A stretch of 64,000 bases of DNA. Origin: Hyphomicrobiales bacterium. Its GTDB lineage: Bacteria; Pseudomonadota; Alphaproteobacteria; Rhizobiales; Devosiaceae. How positions within the stretch are numbered: position 1 is the stretch's first letter; each line of letters begins with the position of its first letter. Where the stretch lies: positions 33,905-97,904 of the forward strand of contig JAIYDI010000022.1 in NCBI GenBank assembly GCA_027487555.1, written 5' to 3'. Position numbers and translations under genes: made by a program. The notes beneath the pieces are model-generated. The model searched no databases, was not told where the DNA came from, and saw only the letters and a program-made list of their open reading frames with translations. Of this stretch, positions 1 to 10,396 are shown piece by piece.

Positions 1-477
1 CGCACCGTCGCGTTCCTCGGTGCGGGAAATCTCGCCTTCGAGCACGGCGCTTATCGGCGCCGGATCGACGGGTACCGTGGCATCGAAATTGTAGAGATAG
101 CACCCGGTGACGATCCAGGGGTCGGCGGGGTCGGTGACCACGGCCGTCGTGCTACTCACCACCAGGTAATGCCGCTGCCCGTCAATGTCGCGGGCATAGG
201 TCTTGAAGACAAACGTCGCCTTGAGCTCCGGGTCGGCGGCCCCCCGTTCCGAAGCCGCCATCAGTGCATCGAGCCGCGCGTCGTCGCTGCGGGGCACTTC
301 TGCCCAACCCGCTTCCACGGCTGCGGCCTGAGTCGTGCCGTAGCCCAGGCGGCCGGGAATGCAGGTTTCCGCGAAGCTTTTCGCAAAGGCCTCGTCATAG
401 GTCGATGGCGCAGCATAGGCCGGACCGGCGGCGCAGAGCGCCGCCAGCCCCAGCAGATATCCCCGCCAGTGCGCCAT
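1..477 (-). CDS. Secreted hypothetical protein, C-terminus cut by window edge
   Basis: The frame is open from the window edge to an ATG at 475-477, giving 159 visible codons. The N-terminus is a clear signal peptide (hydrophobic core then PAYA-A), so the product is exported. The mature part has Cys residues in a FAETCIPGR and a VTGCYLYNF context but no motif I recognise. The start lies 2 bp after the sucC stop, so it is probably cotranscribed with and translationally coupled to sucC. The real gene ends beyond base 1. Family unknown. Confidence 0.7.
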   Translation of the reverse strand, partial: MAHWRGYLLGLAALCAAGPAYAAPSTYDEAFAKSFAETCIPGRLGYGTTQAAAVEAGWAEVPRSDDARLDALMAASERGAADPELKATFVFKTYARDIDGQRHYLVVSSTTAVVTDPADPWIVTGCYLYNFDATVPVDPAPISAVLEGEISRTEERDGA

Positions 478-479
478 TC

Positions 480-1676
480 TCAGCGGCCCTTGATCGCCGC
501 GACGATCTTCTGCGCGGCATCATCAAGATCGTCGGCCGAGACGATATCGAGGCCGGAATTGTCGAGCAGGTCCTTGCCTTCCTTGACGCGTGTGCCTTCG
601 AGACGCACCACCAGCGGCACCTTCAGCCCCACGTCCTTCACCGCGGCGATGACGCCCTCGGCGATCACGTCACAGCGCATGATGCCGCCGAAGATGTTGA
701 CCAGGATGCCCTTGACGTTCGGGTCGGCGGTGATGATCTTGAACGCCGCCGTCACCTTCTCCTTGCTCGCTCCGCCGCCCACGTCGAGGAAGTTGGCGGG
801 CGATTCGCCATAGAGCTTGATGATGTCGAGCGTCGCCATGGCGAGGCCCGCGCCGTTGACCATGCAGCCGATATTGCCGTCGAGCGCCACATAGGCGAGG
901 TCGAACTTGCTGGCCTCGATTTCCTTGGCGTCTTCCTCGGAGAAGTCGCGCAGCGGCTTCAGCTCTTCGTGCCGGAAGGCGGCATTGTTGTCGAAGCTCA
1001 CCTTCGCATCGAGCACGCGGATATGCCCATCTGTCATCACGATCAGCGGGTTCACTTCGAGCAGGCTCATGTCGGTCTCGACAAAGGCCTTGTAGAGCGC
1101 CGGGAACACCGCCTTGGCGTCTTCGGCTGCCGCGCCATCGAGCTTCAGCGCTGCAACAATCGTCGCCACTTGCGCATCCGTCACGCCCACATCGGCATCG
1201 ACGCCCACGGTGATGATCCGCTCGGGCGTATCATGGGCGACTGTCTCGATGTCCATGCCGCCTTCGGTGGAGACAACGAAGCTCACCTTGCCGGTCGAGC
1301 GGTCGACGAGCAGCGAGCAATACAGCTCGCGAGCGATATCGGCGCCGTCCTCGATATAGATGCGGTTCACCTGCTTGCCGGCCGGGCCGGTCTGCTTGGT
1401 GACGAGCGTATTGCCCAGCATTTCCCTGGCGTTGGTCACCACGTCGGCGATGGTCTTCGCCAGCCGCACGCCGCCCTTGGCCTCTGGCGGCAGCTCCTTG
1501 AACTTGCCCTTGCCGCGCCCGCCGGCATGGATCTGGCTCTTCACCACATAGAGCGGGCCCGGCAACTGCTGTGCTGCCGCCTCGGCCTCGTCCGCCGTAA
1601 AGATGGCGACACCCTTGGCCACCGGCAGGCCATAGGTAGCGAGCAGCGCCTTGGCCTGGTGTTCGTGGATGTTCAT
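480..1676 (-). CDS. sucC: Succinyl-CoA synthetase beta subunit (ADP-forming)
   Basis: 398 aa, the usual length. It makes succinate and ATP/GTP from succinyl-CoA with the SucD alpha subunit in the cytoplasmic TCA cycle. The N-terminal half is an ATP-grasp fold ([12 protein letters not shown] start, [10 protein letters not shown] loop, LLEVNPLIV metal/nucleotide segment). The C-terminal half has the [15 protein letters not shown] phosphate-binding segment typical of the beta chain. It lies downstream of mdh on the same strand, with a strong hairpin between them. sucD is not visible, presumably beyond the secreted protein to the left. Confidence 0.97.
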   Translation of the reverse strand: MNIHEHQAKALLATYGLPVAKGVAIFTADEAEAAAQQLPGPLYVVKSQIHAGGRGKGKFKELPPEAKGGVRLAKTIADVVTNAREMLGNTLVTKQTGPAGKQVNRIYIEDGADIARELYCSLLVDRSTGKVSFVVSTEGGMDIETVAHDTPERIITVGVDADVGVTDAQVATIVAALKLDGAAAEDAKAVFPALYKAFVETDMSLLEVNPLIVMTDGHIRVLDAKVSFDNNAAFRHEELKPLRDFSEEDAKEIEASKFDLAYVALDGNIGCMVNGAGLAMATLDIIKLYGESPANFLDVGGGASKEKVTAAFKIITADPNVKGILVNIFGGIMRCDVIAEGVIAAVKDVGLKVPLVVRLEGTRVKEGKDLLDNSGLDIVSADDLDDAAQKIVAAIKGR

Positions 1677-1752
1677 GGGATTGAGATCCTTCAGTTTGCC
1701 GAGGGGGATGCGGGCTGCCCGGCCCCCGGCCGGCGCTCACGCGGAAAAGGCG

Positions 1753-1778
1753 AAGGCGCCCCGTTTCGGGGGCGCCTT
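1753..1778 (-). terminator. Perfect 10-bp hairpin between mdh and sucC
   Basis: The arms AAGGCGCCCC (1753-1762) and GGGGCGCCTT (1769-1778) pair perfectly around a 6-nt loop. Read on the minus strand it follows the mdh stop by 8 bp and is trailed by CGCCTTTTCC, a weak U tract. It may terminate mdh mRNA partially or set the mdh:sucC ratio by stabilising an mRNA end. No strong U run, so efficiency is unclear. Confidence 0.6.
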
Positions 1779-1785
1779 GCTTGTA

Positions 1786-2763
<978 letters not shown>

Positions 2764-2916
2764 TCACCAGCTGGAATTTGCGCGCTCCTATTAACCCTGT
2801 GGCGTTTCCGGGGCAAGTGAGCCGTTCGCCCAACAGACATGCCTGGGCTGAAGACTGTGGTTGGGATTATCGAACGATGAAACCGGTGCGCCGCGCCTGC
2901 GCTCCACCGGGTCATT

Positions 2917-4080
2917 TCAGGCCGGCACCTGCCCGTTGGCGGCGGCGAGGTAACTCTCCGACTGCATCTCGATGAGCCGCGACACGCAGCGCTGAAATTC
3001 GGCGCGCGTCCTGTCGTCCTCGCCAAGTTGGTCGAGCGGCACGGCAAAGCTCGCGCAAAGCTTCACGCCACGGTCGTAGAGCGTATCGACAAGCAGGATG
3101 AAGCGCTTAGCCGCATTCGACCTTGTGCGGTCGAATTGCGGCACATGCTCGATCATCAGTGCATCATAGGCATGGGCGAGCCGCACATAATCACGTGCGC
3201 CGAGCGGCGTGTCGCAGAGTTCCGCGAACGAGAACCGTGCCGCGCCCATCGCCGCCAGCGGCACCGGGATATCGCGCCCCAGCGAGTGCAGCGTCGCCTT
3301 CTGGCCCTGCTGCCCGCCGGTCAGCCTGAGCCACAGCCGGTCCATCTCCCGATCGACCTCGGGCCCCGTCCCGAACCGGTACACCTCGGCGCCCGCGAAT
3401 TTCAGCCGCCGATAGTCCTTCGGCCCGTCGAGCATTACCGTCTCGCACTCGGTCTCGAGCGCGGCGATGAAGGGCAGCACCAATTGGCGGTTGAGGCCGT
3501 TCTCATAGAGCTTTTCGGGCAGTGTGTTCGAGGTCGCGACCACGGTCACGCCGCCTGCCCAGAGCTTTTCGAACAGCCGCCCGAGCAGCATGGCATTGGT
3601 GATGTCCGACACCTGGAACTCGTCAAGGCAGATGAGCCGCATCTCGGCGATCAGCGGCTTGGTCACCGCCTCCACCGGGTCGGCATTGTCGGCCTTGCCT
3701 TTCGGACTCTTGCGGAACGCAGCGATCTCCTGGTGCATCTCGTCCATGAACTCGTGGAAATGCACGCGCCGCTTGCGCGTCTCGGGCACCGCCTCGAAAA
3801 ACAGGTCCATCAGCATGGTCTTGCCACGCCCCACCTGCCCCACCAGATAGATGCCGCGCACCCGCTCCGGCTTGCCGCCGAGCAGTTTACCCAGGAGCCC
3901 CGCCGGCTTTTTCGCCAGGAGATCCGCCGCCAGCCGGTCGAAATGCCGGGCCGCCTCGTCCTGCAGCCAATCGGCGCTGATCGCGCCCTGGGCGACAAGC
4001 GCGGCGAGCGCGGCGCGCGTCGGCCCGCTGGCGAAGGCCGCATCCGGGGCCGCGGCTGGGGCTGTGTCGGGGTGTGCCAT
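2917..4080 (-). CDS. zapE: AFG1-family ATPase, cell division protein ZapE
   Basis: 387 aa. Walker A is GQVGRGKT (81-88) and Walker B is LICLDEF (149-155), followed by a sensor-like VATSNTLPEKLYENGL segment. These mark the AFG1/ZapE P-loop family. Known members interact with FtsZ in bacteria or with mitochondrial quality control. The gene precedes mdh on the same strand, an arrangement usual in Hyphomicrobiales. The first ~20 residues (Ala/Pro rich) are poorly constrained, so the start could be slightly downstream. Confidence 0.93.
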   Translation of the reverse strand: MAHPDTAPAAAPDAAFASGPTRAALAALVAQGAISADWLQDEAARHFDRLAADLLAKKPAGLLGKLLGGKPERVRGIYLVGQVGRGKTMLMDLFFEAVPETRKRRVHFHEFMDEMHQEIAAFRKSPKGKADNADPVEAVTKPLIAEMRLICLDEFQVSDITNAMLLGRLFEKLWAGGVTVVATSNTLPEKLYENGLNRQLVLPFIAALETECETVMLDGPKDYRRLKFAGAEVYRFGTGPEVDREMDRLWLRLTGGQQGQKATLHSLGRDIPVPLAAMGAARFSFAELCDTPLGARDYVRLAHAYDALMIEHVPQFDRTRSNAAKRFILLVDTLYDRGVKLCASFAVPLDQLGEDDRTRAEFQRCVSRLIEMQSESYLAAANGQVPA

Positions 4081-4203
4081 CTGCTATTTGCTTCGTCCGC
4101 GGCGGTCGATCGCCGGCCCGGCCGGAAATCCATGATCGCGCGCCAGATTAGCGGCGCCGCGTCAACGCGTGGTTTCCATCACTGGACGTTAGGAGGGCGG
4201 GCC

Positions 4204-4908
4204 TCAGCCCACCATCGATATGCCCTGCCCGCCCGCCACCGTGCCGATGAAGCGGTTGCCCGAAAGGATCAGCGAGGCGATGATGTCATTGTTCTCGTCG
4301 AACAATTGAACCTGGCTGCCCACCAGTTGCCATGAGGCAACGACGCTAAGCCCCGGCAGCGCGCAGCCCGGCGTCGAGGCGCGATAGCGGTCGGTGCCGG
4401 TTTTCTGCGTATAGGTCAGGTTGAGCTTGCACTGATTGGCGCCAGCCACCACCGTCCAGCCGCCAAGCAGCTTTTCGATGCTGAGCCCGCCTGCGAGATC
4501 GCGGCCCGGCGTCGCCGGCACCTGCCCGACGCTGTCGAGCGTCACGAAGGAGCCGTCGGTCGAGGCCACCTGGGTCGCCAGCGGCGTCGCGGGCTGGGCG
4601 TTCGGGCCCTGCAGGATAGCCGGGTCGAAGCTCTGCCCAAGGCCGTCAGCCATCTGCGTCGAGCCGGTCAGCGGCTGCGGCGGCGGCAACGCGCCCGGGG
4701 CGAGCGGCTGCGTCGGGGTAGCGGTGGCCATCGTCATTGCGCCATCGACGGGCGGCAGCGACGCGGAACTCACAGGCACGCTCTGGATCGGCGCGATATC
4801 ATCGGTATAGGCAGACGCCCCCGCACCCGCACCCGTCGAGGCACAGCCACTCAGCATCAGGCTTGCGAGAGCCGCGAAGGCGAACGCGCTACGGCCAAAA
4901 CTGATCAT
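4204..4908 (-). CDS. AprI/Inh-domain protease-inhibitor lipoprotein (Omp19-like)
   Basis: I place the start at the ATG at 4906-4908 (234 aa), because it opens a lipoprotein signal with lipobox LMLSGC (Cys22); a longer frame exists upstream but lacks a signal. After a Pro/Ala/Thr-rich linker of ~110 residues, the last ~95 residues look like an Inh fold: LLGGWTVV, then two Cys (NQCKLNL and TPGCALPG), SWQLVGSQVQLFDENNDIIASL. This is the layout of Brucella Omp19, an outer-membrane lipoprotein protease inhibitor. Function is inferred from the domain. Confidence 0.8.
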   Translation of the reverse strand: MISFGRSAFAFAALASLMLSGCASTGAGAGASAYTDDIAPIQSVPVSSASLPPVDGAMTMATATPTQPLAPGALPPPQPLTGSTQMADGLGQSFDPAILQGPNAQPATPLATQVASTDGSFVTLDSVGQVPATPGRDLAGGLSIEKLLGGWTVVAGANQCKLNLTYTQKTGTDRYRASTPGCALPGLSVVASWQLVGSQVQLFDENNDIIASLILSGNRFIGTVAGGQGISMVG

Positions 4909-5032
4909 GCATCCGGCTCCGTGCCCAAAAGGTTGAGAAAGTGTTACTTGGGGCGCGATATAGCCCTGACCCCGCCCCCGGTTCAACACTTCGTTCAGTG
5001 GATGCTGCTATGCGCACGGCTTTGTGGCGATG

Positions 5033-5419
5033 TTAAGGTTGGCGGGGCGGCGAGGTTGAGGCGGCCTTGGGCACGATCTTGGTGAAGGGCATGATGCCAA
5101 AGACGGTGCCCGACGCGTCGATCCAGACGGCCACAATCACACTGTCGGTTTGGCAGGAGACAAGTCCGACCCGCACTTCATTTTCCCTCAATGCGCTCAG
5201 AACCTCGTCGAAACCCGGCGGTAGCCGCTTTATGACCCCGATGCGCCGCCTGAACTCCCAAAGTCTGGCAACCTCCGTCGAAATGAGACCGTAGTCTCGG
5301 ACTCTCAACGCAGAGCAATTCTCTGGACCGAGCATGTCAACCGCGACTGTTCGGATCGCCGTCAATCTCGGGGATGCAAGCGGTGCGGTGGCAAGGTCTA
5401 TCGTGATCGGCGCTGACAT
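5033..5419 (-). CDS. Hypothetical protein downstream of HigA-like regulator
   Basis: 128 aa, no family recognised. It has mixed alpha/beta character with one Cys-containing strand (VGLVSCQTDSVIVAVWIDASG) and a basic segment (FRRRIGVIKRLPPG). The start is 6 bp after the stop of the HigA-like gene, so the two are cotranscribed. It is not a RelE/HigB-type toxin by eye: too long and without the basic catalytic pattern. It could be a different toxin or an effector controlled by the neighbouring HTH protein. Confidence 0.65.
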   Translation of the reverse strand: MSAPITIDLATAPLASPRLTAIRTVAVDMLGPENCSALRVRDYGLISTEVARLWEFRRRIGVIKRLPPGFDEVLSALRENEVRVGLVSCQTDSVIVAVWIDASGTVFGIMPFTKIVPKAASTSPPRQP

Positions 5420-5425
5420 GAAGCC

Positions 5426-5719
5426 TCACACCGCGATCGGCTCTATCCGGTCGAGTTCATCCGCCAGCGCGGCTGTCTCCACCGCGATGTCATAGGCCTG
5501 TTGCAGGTTCAGCCAGACATCCGGCGATGTGCGGAGATATCGGGCAAGCCTCAACGCCGTGTCAGCGGTAATCCCGACCTTCTCCTTCACGATCCGCTCG
5601 ATGCGAGTGCGCGGCACACCAATCGCTTTCGCCAGTTTCCCGGCCGACAGCTCGAGGGGCTGCAAGAACTCCTCCCGCAGGATTTCTCCAGGATGCAGTG
5701 GCGTCTTGAACGCGGTCAT
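5426..5719 (-). CDS. HigA-like XRE-family antitoxin/regulator, no HigB beside it
   Basis: The ATG at 5717-5719 gives 97 aa; a TTG two codons earlier is also open. The sequence LHPGEILREEFLQPLELS..KLAKAIGVPRTRIERIVKEK is the characteristic N-terminus and helix-turn-helix of HigA antitoxins, followed by ALRLARYLRTSPDVWLNLQQAYD. HigA normally follows a ~90 aa HigB RNase gene. Here the upstream gene is a DUF2007 protein and the downstream gene is an unknown 128 aa protein. It probably binds its own promoter. Confidence 0.85.
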   Translation of the reverse strand: MTAFKTPLHPGEILREEFLQPLELSAGKLAKAIGVPRTRIERIVKEKVGITADTALRLARYLRTSPDVWLNLQQAYDIAVETAALADELDRIEPIAV

Positions 5720-5729
5720 GACCAACCGC

Positions 5730-5951
5730 CTACCCCTTCATCTCCGCATAAAGGGCTTCGGCCAGAATCCTGCCGTCCCGCGCCTCATGCTCGGGCAGTA
5801 CCAGCGGAATACCCTTGGGGCCATAAATGCCGGCAAGCCCCGGCAGCCCATGCGCGGCGCCCTCGTCGGGGTGGAAGCCATGCGCCTGCATCGCCGCGAT
5901 CAGCACGCGGGCGATGGCAGGGTCGTCCACGTAGAGCACGGTTTCAAACAT
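5730..5951 (-). CDS. DUF2007-like small protein
   Basis: 73 aa. The pattern METVLYVDDPAIARVLIAAMQAHGF followed by GIPLVLPEHEARDGRILAEAL matches the short DUF2007 fold, described as a putative signal-transducing or PII-related domain that binds unknown ligands. It begins 3 bp after the DUF2059 stop and ends 10 bp before the HigA-like ATG, so it sits in the tail of the sdh transcription unit. Exact role unknown. Confidence 0.7.
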   Translation of the reverse strand: MFETVLYVDDPAIARVLIAAMQAHGFHPDEGAAHGLPGLAGIYGPKGIPLVLPEHEARDGRILAEALYAEMKG

Positions 5952-5954
5952 GTC

Positions 5955-6449
5955 TCAGATATCGATCCTGAGGCCGCGTTCCTCGGCCGCCTTGCGCAAT
6001 TCCTCCAAGAGCCGCGGCCCCATCTCCTGCGTCTTCTGCAGGATGGTCGGCGTCACCTTGGCCATCAGCTCGGGCAGCTTGGCCTGGTACTTTCTGCCCA
6101 CCGGGCTCGTGTAGAAATCGACCAGCGCATTGAGTTCGTCGAGCGAGAATTCGGCGGCGTAGAAATCCACCAGATCGACCGACATCTCGGCCACTATCTC
6201 GCCGCTGACATCCGCCATCACTCCCTCCATTGCCGCGAGCTGCTCCGCGGTAACATCCGGATTTTGCTGGACGATGGTGTCGCGTACAGGTGGCCAGACG
6301 GCTTCGTTCATCGCCTGCATGATCGTGTCGGTCGTGGTGATCCCGACAATCTGCTCGGCGGCGGCCTGTCGCGCCTCTAGATCATCCTGCGCATAGGCCG
6401 GCAGCGCCAACGCGCAGATGACACATGCTGCGGCGAGAATCCGTATCAC
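5955..6449 (-). CDS. Secreted DUF2059 protein, GTG start coupled to sdhB
   Basis: I choose the GTG at 6447-6449: it overlaps the sdhB stop as GTGA and opens a good signal peptide (hydrophobic [17 protein letters not shown], then QDD). The product is 164 aa. The core [28 protein letters not shown] is the signature of DUF2059, a periplasmic helical domain of unknown function seen in many proteobacteria. A 255-codon frame through sdhB exists but is an artefact of the overlap. Confidence 0.85.
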   Translation of the reverse strand: MIRILAAACVICALALPAYAQDDLEARQAAAEQIVGITTTDTIMQAMNEAVWPPVRDTIVQQNPDVTAEQLAAMEGVMADVSGEIVAEMSVDLVDFYAAEFSLDELNALVDFYTSPVGRKYQAKLPELMAKVTPTILQKTQEMGPRLLEELRKAAEERGLRIDI

Positions 6450-7228
6450 GCGACCTCCCGAGTCACCATCATCTTCTTGATCTCGGCGATGGCCTTGGCC
6501 GGGTTCAACCCCTTGGGGCAGACCTTGGCGCAGTTCATGATCGTGTGGCAGCGATAGAGCTTGAACGGATCCTCGAGATTGTCGAGCCGCTCTTCTGTCG
6601 CCTGGTCGCGGCTGTCGATCAGCCAGCGATAGGCCTGCAGCAGCACCGCTGGCCCCAGATATTTCTCGCCGTTCCACCAGTAGGACGGGCACGAGGTCGA
6701 GCAGCAGGCGCACAGGATGCACTCATAGAGCCCGTCGAGCTTTTCGCGGTCGCCCTTCGATTGCAGCCATTCCTTGTCCGGCGTCGGCGAGGTGGTCTTC
6801 AGCCACGGCTCGATCGAGCGGTGCTGCTCGTAGAAGGTCGAGAGGTCCGGCACCAGGTCCTTGATCACCGGCATATGCGGCAGGGGGTAGATCGAGATCG
6901 GCCCCTTGATTTCGTCCATGCCCTTGGTGCAGGCGAGCGTATTGGCGCCCGCGATATTCATCGAGCATGAGCCACAGATACCTTCGCGGCACGAGCGGCG
7001 CAGGGTGAGCGTCGGGTCGATCTTGTTCTTGATATAGAGCAGCGCGTCGAGCACCATCGGCCCGCAATCGTCGAGGTCGACGAAATATGTGTCGAGGCGG
7101 GGGTTCGCATCCTCGTCGGGGTTGTAGCGATAGATGCGGAATTCCCGCAGGCGGATCCCGCCTTGCGGTTTCGGCCACACCTTGCCAGGCATTACCCGGG
7201 AATTCTTGGGAAGCGTCAGCTCGGCCAT
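6446..7228 (-). CDS. sdhB: Succinate dehydrogenase iron-sulfur subunit
   Basis: 260 aa, complete. The 2Fe-2S ligands are C80, C85, C88 and C100. The C-terminal domain carries [11 protein letters not shown] (170-180) and [11 protein letters not shown] (227-237), which supply the 4Fe-4S and 3Fe-4S centres. It passes electrons from SdhA flavin to quinone via SdhCD at the inner membrane. In this operon it is separated from sdhA by four small genes, unlike the standard CDAB order. The end overlaps the next gene by 4 bp. Confidence 0.97.
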   Translation of the reverse strand: MAELTLPKNSRVMPGKVWPKPQGGIRLREFRIYRYNPDEDANPRLDTYFVDLDDCGPMVLDALLYIKNKIDPTLTLRRSCREGICGSCSMNIAGANTLACTKGMDEIKGPISIYPLPHMPVIKDLVPDLSTFYEQHRSIEPWLKTTSPTPDKEWLQSKGDREKLDGLYECILCACCSTSCPSYWWNGEKYLGPAVLLQAYRWLIDSRDQATEERLDNLEDPFKLYRCHTIMNCAKVCPKGLNPAKAIAEIKKMMVTREVA

Positions 7229-7252
7229 CTCATGCTCCGTCCATTGCCCGCA

Positions 7253-7507
7253 TCAGCGCCCTTTCCTGGCGCGCTGTTCGAGCCCGTAAATCTTGTCGTT
7301 CACGTCATCGAGGCCCTGCGCGAATACCGCCTGCGCATCCTTGAGCCCCTGATTGTAGTAGTAGGGTCCGATATGCTCGGTGAAGAAATTGAACAGCAAC
7401 TCCGCTGGGATCGCGCCGATCTCGCTGTCGAGTTCCGTCGCGAAGTAGTCCTGGATACGCTTGACGACGTCCGCCCGATCATCCTTTTCCAGCCGAAGCG
7501 GCTTCAC
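7253..7507 (-). CDS. DUF2164 protein
   Basis: GTG at 7505-7507, 84 aa. The pattern RADVVKRIQDYFATELDSEIGAIPAELLFNFFTEHIGPYYYNQGLKDA matches DUF2164, a short helical domain of unknown function. The start lies 8 bp after the upstream stop and the end is 24 bp before sdhB, so it is an internal cistron of the sdh operon. Confidence 0.85.
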   Translation of the reverse strand: MKPLRLEKDDRADVVKRIQDYFATELDSEIGAIPAELLFNFFTEHIGPYYYNQGLKDAQAVFAQGLDDVNDKIYGLEQRARKGR

Positions 7508-7515
7508 ACCTGGCC

Positions 7516-7824
7516 TCAGTAGTTGGGTTTGCAGATCTTGTTCGATTGCCCGATATAGATGCCGTATTTCTGGTTGTCGGAGGTCGGCGGCGCCTTGCCC
7601 TTCATCGACGAGATGATCACGTCCATGAAGTCCGCGTCGACGAGTGTCATCGCCGCATCGGCCTTGCAGCCGCACAGCGCGTCATCCTGGGCAATGCCCA
7701 TGCAGGTCTTGTAGAACTCCGCTTTCTGCGTCGCGCTCGGCGCTGCCGCCTGCGCCCCGCCGACCATCAGCCCCAGTGCCGCCAGCGCCACCACAAAGGT
7801 CTTCTTTCCTGCCCCGTTTCTCAC
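7516..7824 (-). CDS. Small secreted Cys-rich protein in the sdh operon (A)
   Basis: The GTG at 7822-7824 overlaps the DUF3052 stop (GTGA), giving 102 aa. It starts with a basic stretch and a signal peptide (VVALAALGLMVGGAQA-A). The mature part has the pattern C-x9-C-x-C (CMGIAQDDALCGC) and a final Cys near the C-terminus (NKICKPNY). The same layout occurs in the 105 aa protein three genes upstream, so I read them as paralogues. No known domain; probably periplasmic with two disulfides or a metal site. Confidence 0.75.
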   Translation of the reverse strand: MRNGAGKKTFVVALAALGLMVGGAQAAAPSATQKAEFYKTCMGIAQDDALCGCKADAAMTLVDADFMDVIISSMKGKAPPTSDNQKYGIYIGQSNKICKPNY

Positions 7825-8246
7825 CGCAACTCCCTGCGGATCATCAGTTTCAGCCCCGACCAGATGTCGGAAACCGCCGCCACCTTGATATCCACCAGAC
7901 CCGTCGGCAGCAACAGCTCGCGGATCACGTCCTCGGTGATGTCGGTAGGCACCTTGCTCGCCTTTTTCGGCCACGAAATCCAGATGAATCCGTCGCGGGC
8001 GACTGCTTCCTTGAGCCGCTGGGCATTACCCGCCAGCACGGCGCGCGACGTGGTGAAGCCGTGGATCACATCCCACCCACCGCCTTCGCCGAGCCGATCC
8101 CAGCCACTCACGACCCGCTCCCTGAACGCCGCCGCCTCTTTGAGCGCGTCAAGCTCCCCCGGCAGATCGAGAAACAGCACCCGCTGCCCATCCTTGAGCC
8201 CGAGTTTCTTCGGTAACGGCGTGGCGGAATAGCCGGGTGTGGTCAT
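7821..8246 (-). CDS. DUF3052 family protein
   Basis: 141 aa. MTTPGYSATPLPKKLGLKDGQ, the WDVIHGFTTSR turn and FIWISWPKKASKVPTDITEDVIRE are typical of DUF3052, a soluble family of unknown function found in actinobacteria and proteobacteria. It sits 18 bp after the preceding gene and its stop overlaps the start of the next one, inside the sdh operon. Confidence 0.85.
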   Translation of the reverse strand: MTTPGYSATPLPKKLGLKDGQRVLFLDLPGELDALKEAAAFRERVVSGWDRLGEGGGWDVIHGFTTSRAVLAGNAQRLKEAVARDGFIWISWPKKASKVPTDITEDVIRELLLPTGLVDIKVAAVSDIWSGLKLMIRRELR

Positions 8247-8264
8247 GTGGGCAGTCGTCTCCGC

Positions 8265-8582
8265 CTAATGCACCGCCATGCAGCTGCTGGGCGCCGTCTT
8301 CATGAACTTGTCGACCGCCGCCATGTCCGCCTCAGTCATCGCCTTGGCGGTGGCGGCGGTATTCGTCACATCCGTCGCGCCGAGGCTGAGATAGATGATC
8401 CCGCGCTCGGTCAGATCGAGCATTGCCCGGTCCCCCATGCATTGGCATTGCGCCCGGCTCATCAGCATCTGGCTTTCGCACGATGCGACGAAACCCGTCT
8501 TCAGGTCCGTCACCGCGTTGGCCGGCAGGCTGCCGACAAGGGCGGCTCCCGCCGCCATTGCGACGCGGAGCGCCCGATGCAT
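8265..8582 (-). CDS. Small secreted Cys-rich protein in the sdh operon (B)
   Basis: 105 aa. The ATG overlaps the sdhA stop (ATGA). The signal peptide is [23 protein letters not shown]. The mature part has C-x10-C-x-C (CESQMLMSRAQCQC) and one Cys near the end (SSCMAVH), the same arrangement as the 102 aa protein at 7516-7824. No family recognised. Tight coupling to sdhA suggests a role connected with the complex or its cofactors, but this is only context. Confidence 0.75.
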   Translation of the reverse strand: MHRALRVAMAAGAALVGSLPANAVTDLKTGFVASCESQMLMSRAQCQCMGDRAMLDLTERGIIYLSLGATDVTNTAATAKAMTEADMAAVDKFMKTAPSSCMAVH

Positions 8583-10393
8583 CAGTACACCCGCGCTTTC
8601 GGCGCGATCTTCTTGAGCGAGATCCCGCCCTCGCTCTCGGGCGTCAGCGGATCGACATGTACCGGCCGATAGCCGAGTTCCACCGCGCCGGATGTGTTAT
8701 CGATCCACGCGAGGGTGTGCTTGCGCCAGTTGACGTCGTCACGGCTCGGGAAATCCTCATGCGCATGGGCGCCACGGCTTTCCTTGCGCGCTTCGGCCGA
8801 CACCACCGTCGTCACGGCGCAGGCCATCAGGTTCTCGAGTTCCAGCGTCTCCACCAGGTCCGAGTTCCAGATCAGCGAGCGGTCCGAGACCTTCAGATCA
8901 TCGAGCGCGCCCCAGAGTTCGGCCATACGCTTCGCGCCGGAAGCCAGCGTCTCCGCAGTGCGGAACACCGCCGCGTCTTCCTGCATGATGCGCTGCATCT
9001 TCTCGCGCACCATGGCGGTCGGCGAGCCGCCATTGGCATTCCTCAGCCGATCGAACCGCGCGAGGATCTTCTCGTCCTCGGCCGTGTTGATCCCCGGCAC
9101 CTTCGCGGCCCGGTCAACGGTCTTTGCCGCCCGCAGCGCCGCCGCCCGGCCGAACACCACGAGATCGGTCAGCGAATTCGAGCCCAGGCGGTTCGCGCCA
9201 TGCACCGAGGCACAGGCCGCCTCGCCCACCGCCATCAGGCCCGGCACCACGCGGTCCGGATCCTCGGGCGTCGGGTTCAGCACTTCGCCGTGATAGTTCG
9301 CCGGGATGCCGCCCATGTTGTAATGCACCGTCGGCAGCACGGGGATCGGTTCGCGCGTCACATCCACGCCCGCGAAAATCTTCGCACTCTCGGAAATCCC
9401 CGGCAGGCGCTCATGCAGCACCTTGGGGTCAAGATGGTCGAGATGCAGGAAGATGTGGTCCTTGTTCTTGCCGACGCCGCGGCCTTCACGGATCTCGAGC
9501 GTCATGCAACGGGAAACCACGTCACGGCTCGCAAGGTCCTTGGCATTAGGCGCATAGCGCTCCATGAACCGCTCGCCCTCGGAATTGACGAGATAACCGC
9601 CTTCGCCACGTGCGCCTTCGGTGATCAGGCAGCCCGCCCCATAGATGCCGGTCGGGTGGAACTGCACGAATTCCATGTCCTGCAGCGGCAACCCGGCGCG
9701 CGCCACCATGCCATTGCCATCACCGGTACAGGTATGCGCCGAGGTCGCCGAAAAATACGAGCGGCCATAGCCACCGGTCGCCAGCACCGTGAGCTTGGCG
9801 CGGAACCGGTGCAGCGTGCCGTCATCGAGCTTCCAGGCGATCACGCCCTGGCACGAGCCGTCCTCGCCCATGATCAGGTCGAGCGCGAAATACTCGATGA
9901 AGAACTGCGCATTGTTGCGCACCGACTGGCCGTAGAGCGTGTGCAATATGGCGTGGCCGGTGCGGTCGGCCGCCGCGCAGGTGCGCTGCACCGGGGGGCC
10001 ATCGCCGAATTCCGTCATGTGGCCGCCGAACGGCCGCTGGTAGATCTTGCCGGTATCAGTCCGGCTGAACGGCACGCCGTAATGCTCGAGTTCGTAGATG
10101 GCTGCCGGCGCCTCGCGCGCCAGGTACTCCATCGCGTCATTGTCGCCCAGCCAGTCCGAACCCTTCACGGTGTCGTACATGTGCCACTGCCAGCTGTCGG
10201 GGCCCATGTTCTGCAGCGATGCGGCAATGCCGCCCTGCGCCGCCACGGTATGGCTGCGGGTGGGGAACACCTTGGTGATGCAGGCGGTATTGAGCCCCTG
10301 CTCCGCCATGCCGAGCGTGGCGCGCAGCCCTGCGCCGCCCGCGCCGACAATAACCACGTCGAATTCGTGGTCGATGAGCTGATAAGCGGCCAT
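8582..10393 (-). CDS. sdhA: Succinate dehydrogenase flavoprotein subunit
   Basis: 603 aa, full length. The N-terminal FAD fold is [16 protein letters not shown] (about 15-30). [10 protein letters not shown] supplies the His that covalently holds [24 protein letters not shown] is the substrate loop. The C-terminal helical domain ends with the KARVY terminus usual for SdhA. It oxidises succinate to fumarate on the cytoplasmic face of the membrane. It starts 3 bp after sdhD. Confidence 0.98.
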   Translation of the reverse strand: MAAYQLIDHEFDVVIVGAGGAGLRATLGMAEQGLNTACITKVFPTRSHTVAAQGGIAASLQNMGPDSWQWHMYDTVKGSDWLGDNDAMEYLAREAPAAIYELEHYGVPFSRTDTGKIYQRPFGGHMTEFGDGPPVQRTCAAADRTGHAILHTLYGQSVRNNAQFFIEYFALDLIMGEDGSCQGVIAWKLDDGTLHRFRAKLTVLATGGYGRSYFSATSAHTCTGDGNGMVARAGLPLQDMEFVQFHPTGIYGAGCLITEGARGEGGYLVNSEGERFMERYAPNAKDLASRDVVSRCMTLEIREGRGVGKNKDHIFLHLDHLDPKVLHERLPGISESAKIFAGVDVTREPIPVLPTVHYNMGGIPANYHGEVLNPTPEDPDRVVPGLMAVGEAACASVHGANRLGSNSLTDLVVFGRAAALRAAKTVDRAAKVPGINTAEDEKILARFDRLRNANGGSPTAMVREKMQRIMQEDAAVFRTAETLASGAKRMAELWGALDDLKVSDRSLIWNSDLVETLELENLMACAVTTVVSAEARKESRGAHAHEDFPSRDDVNWRKHTLAWIDNTSGAVELGYRPVHVDPLTPESEGGISLKKIAPKARVY

Positions 10394-10396
10394 GAA

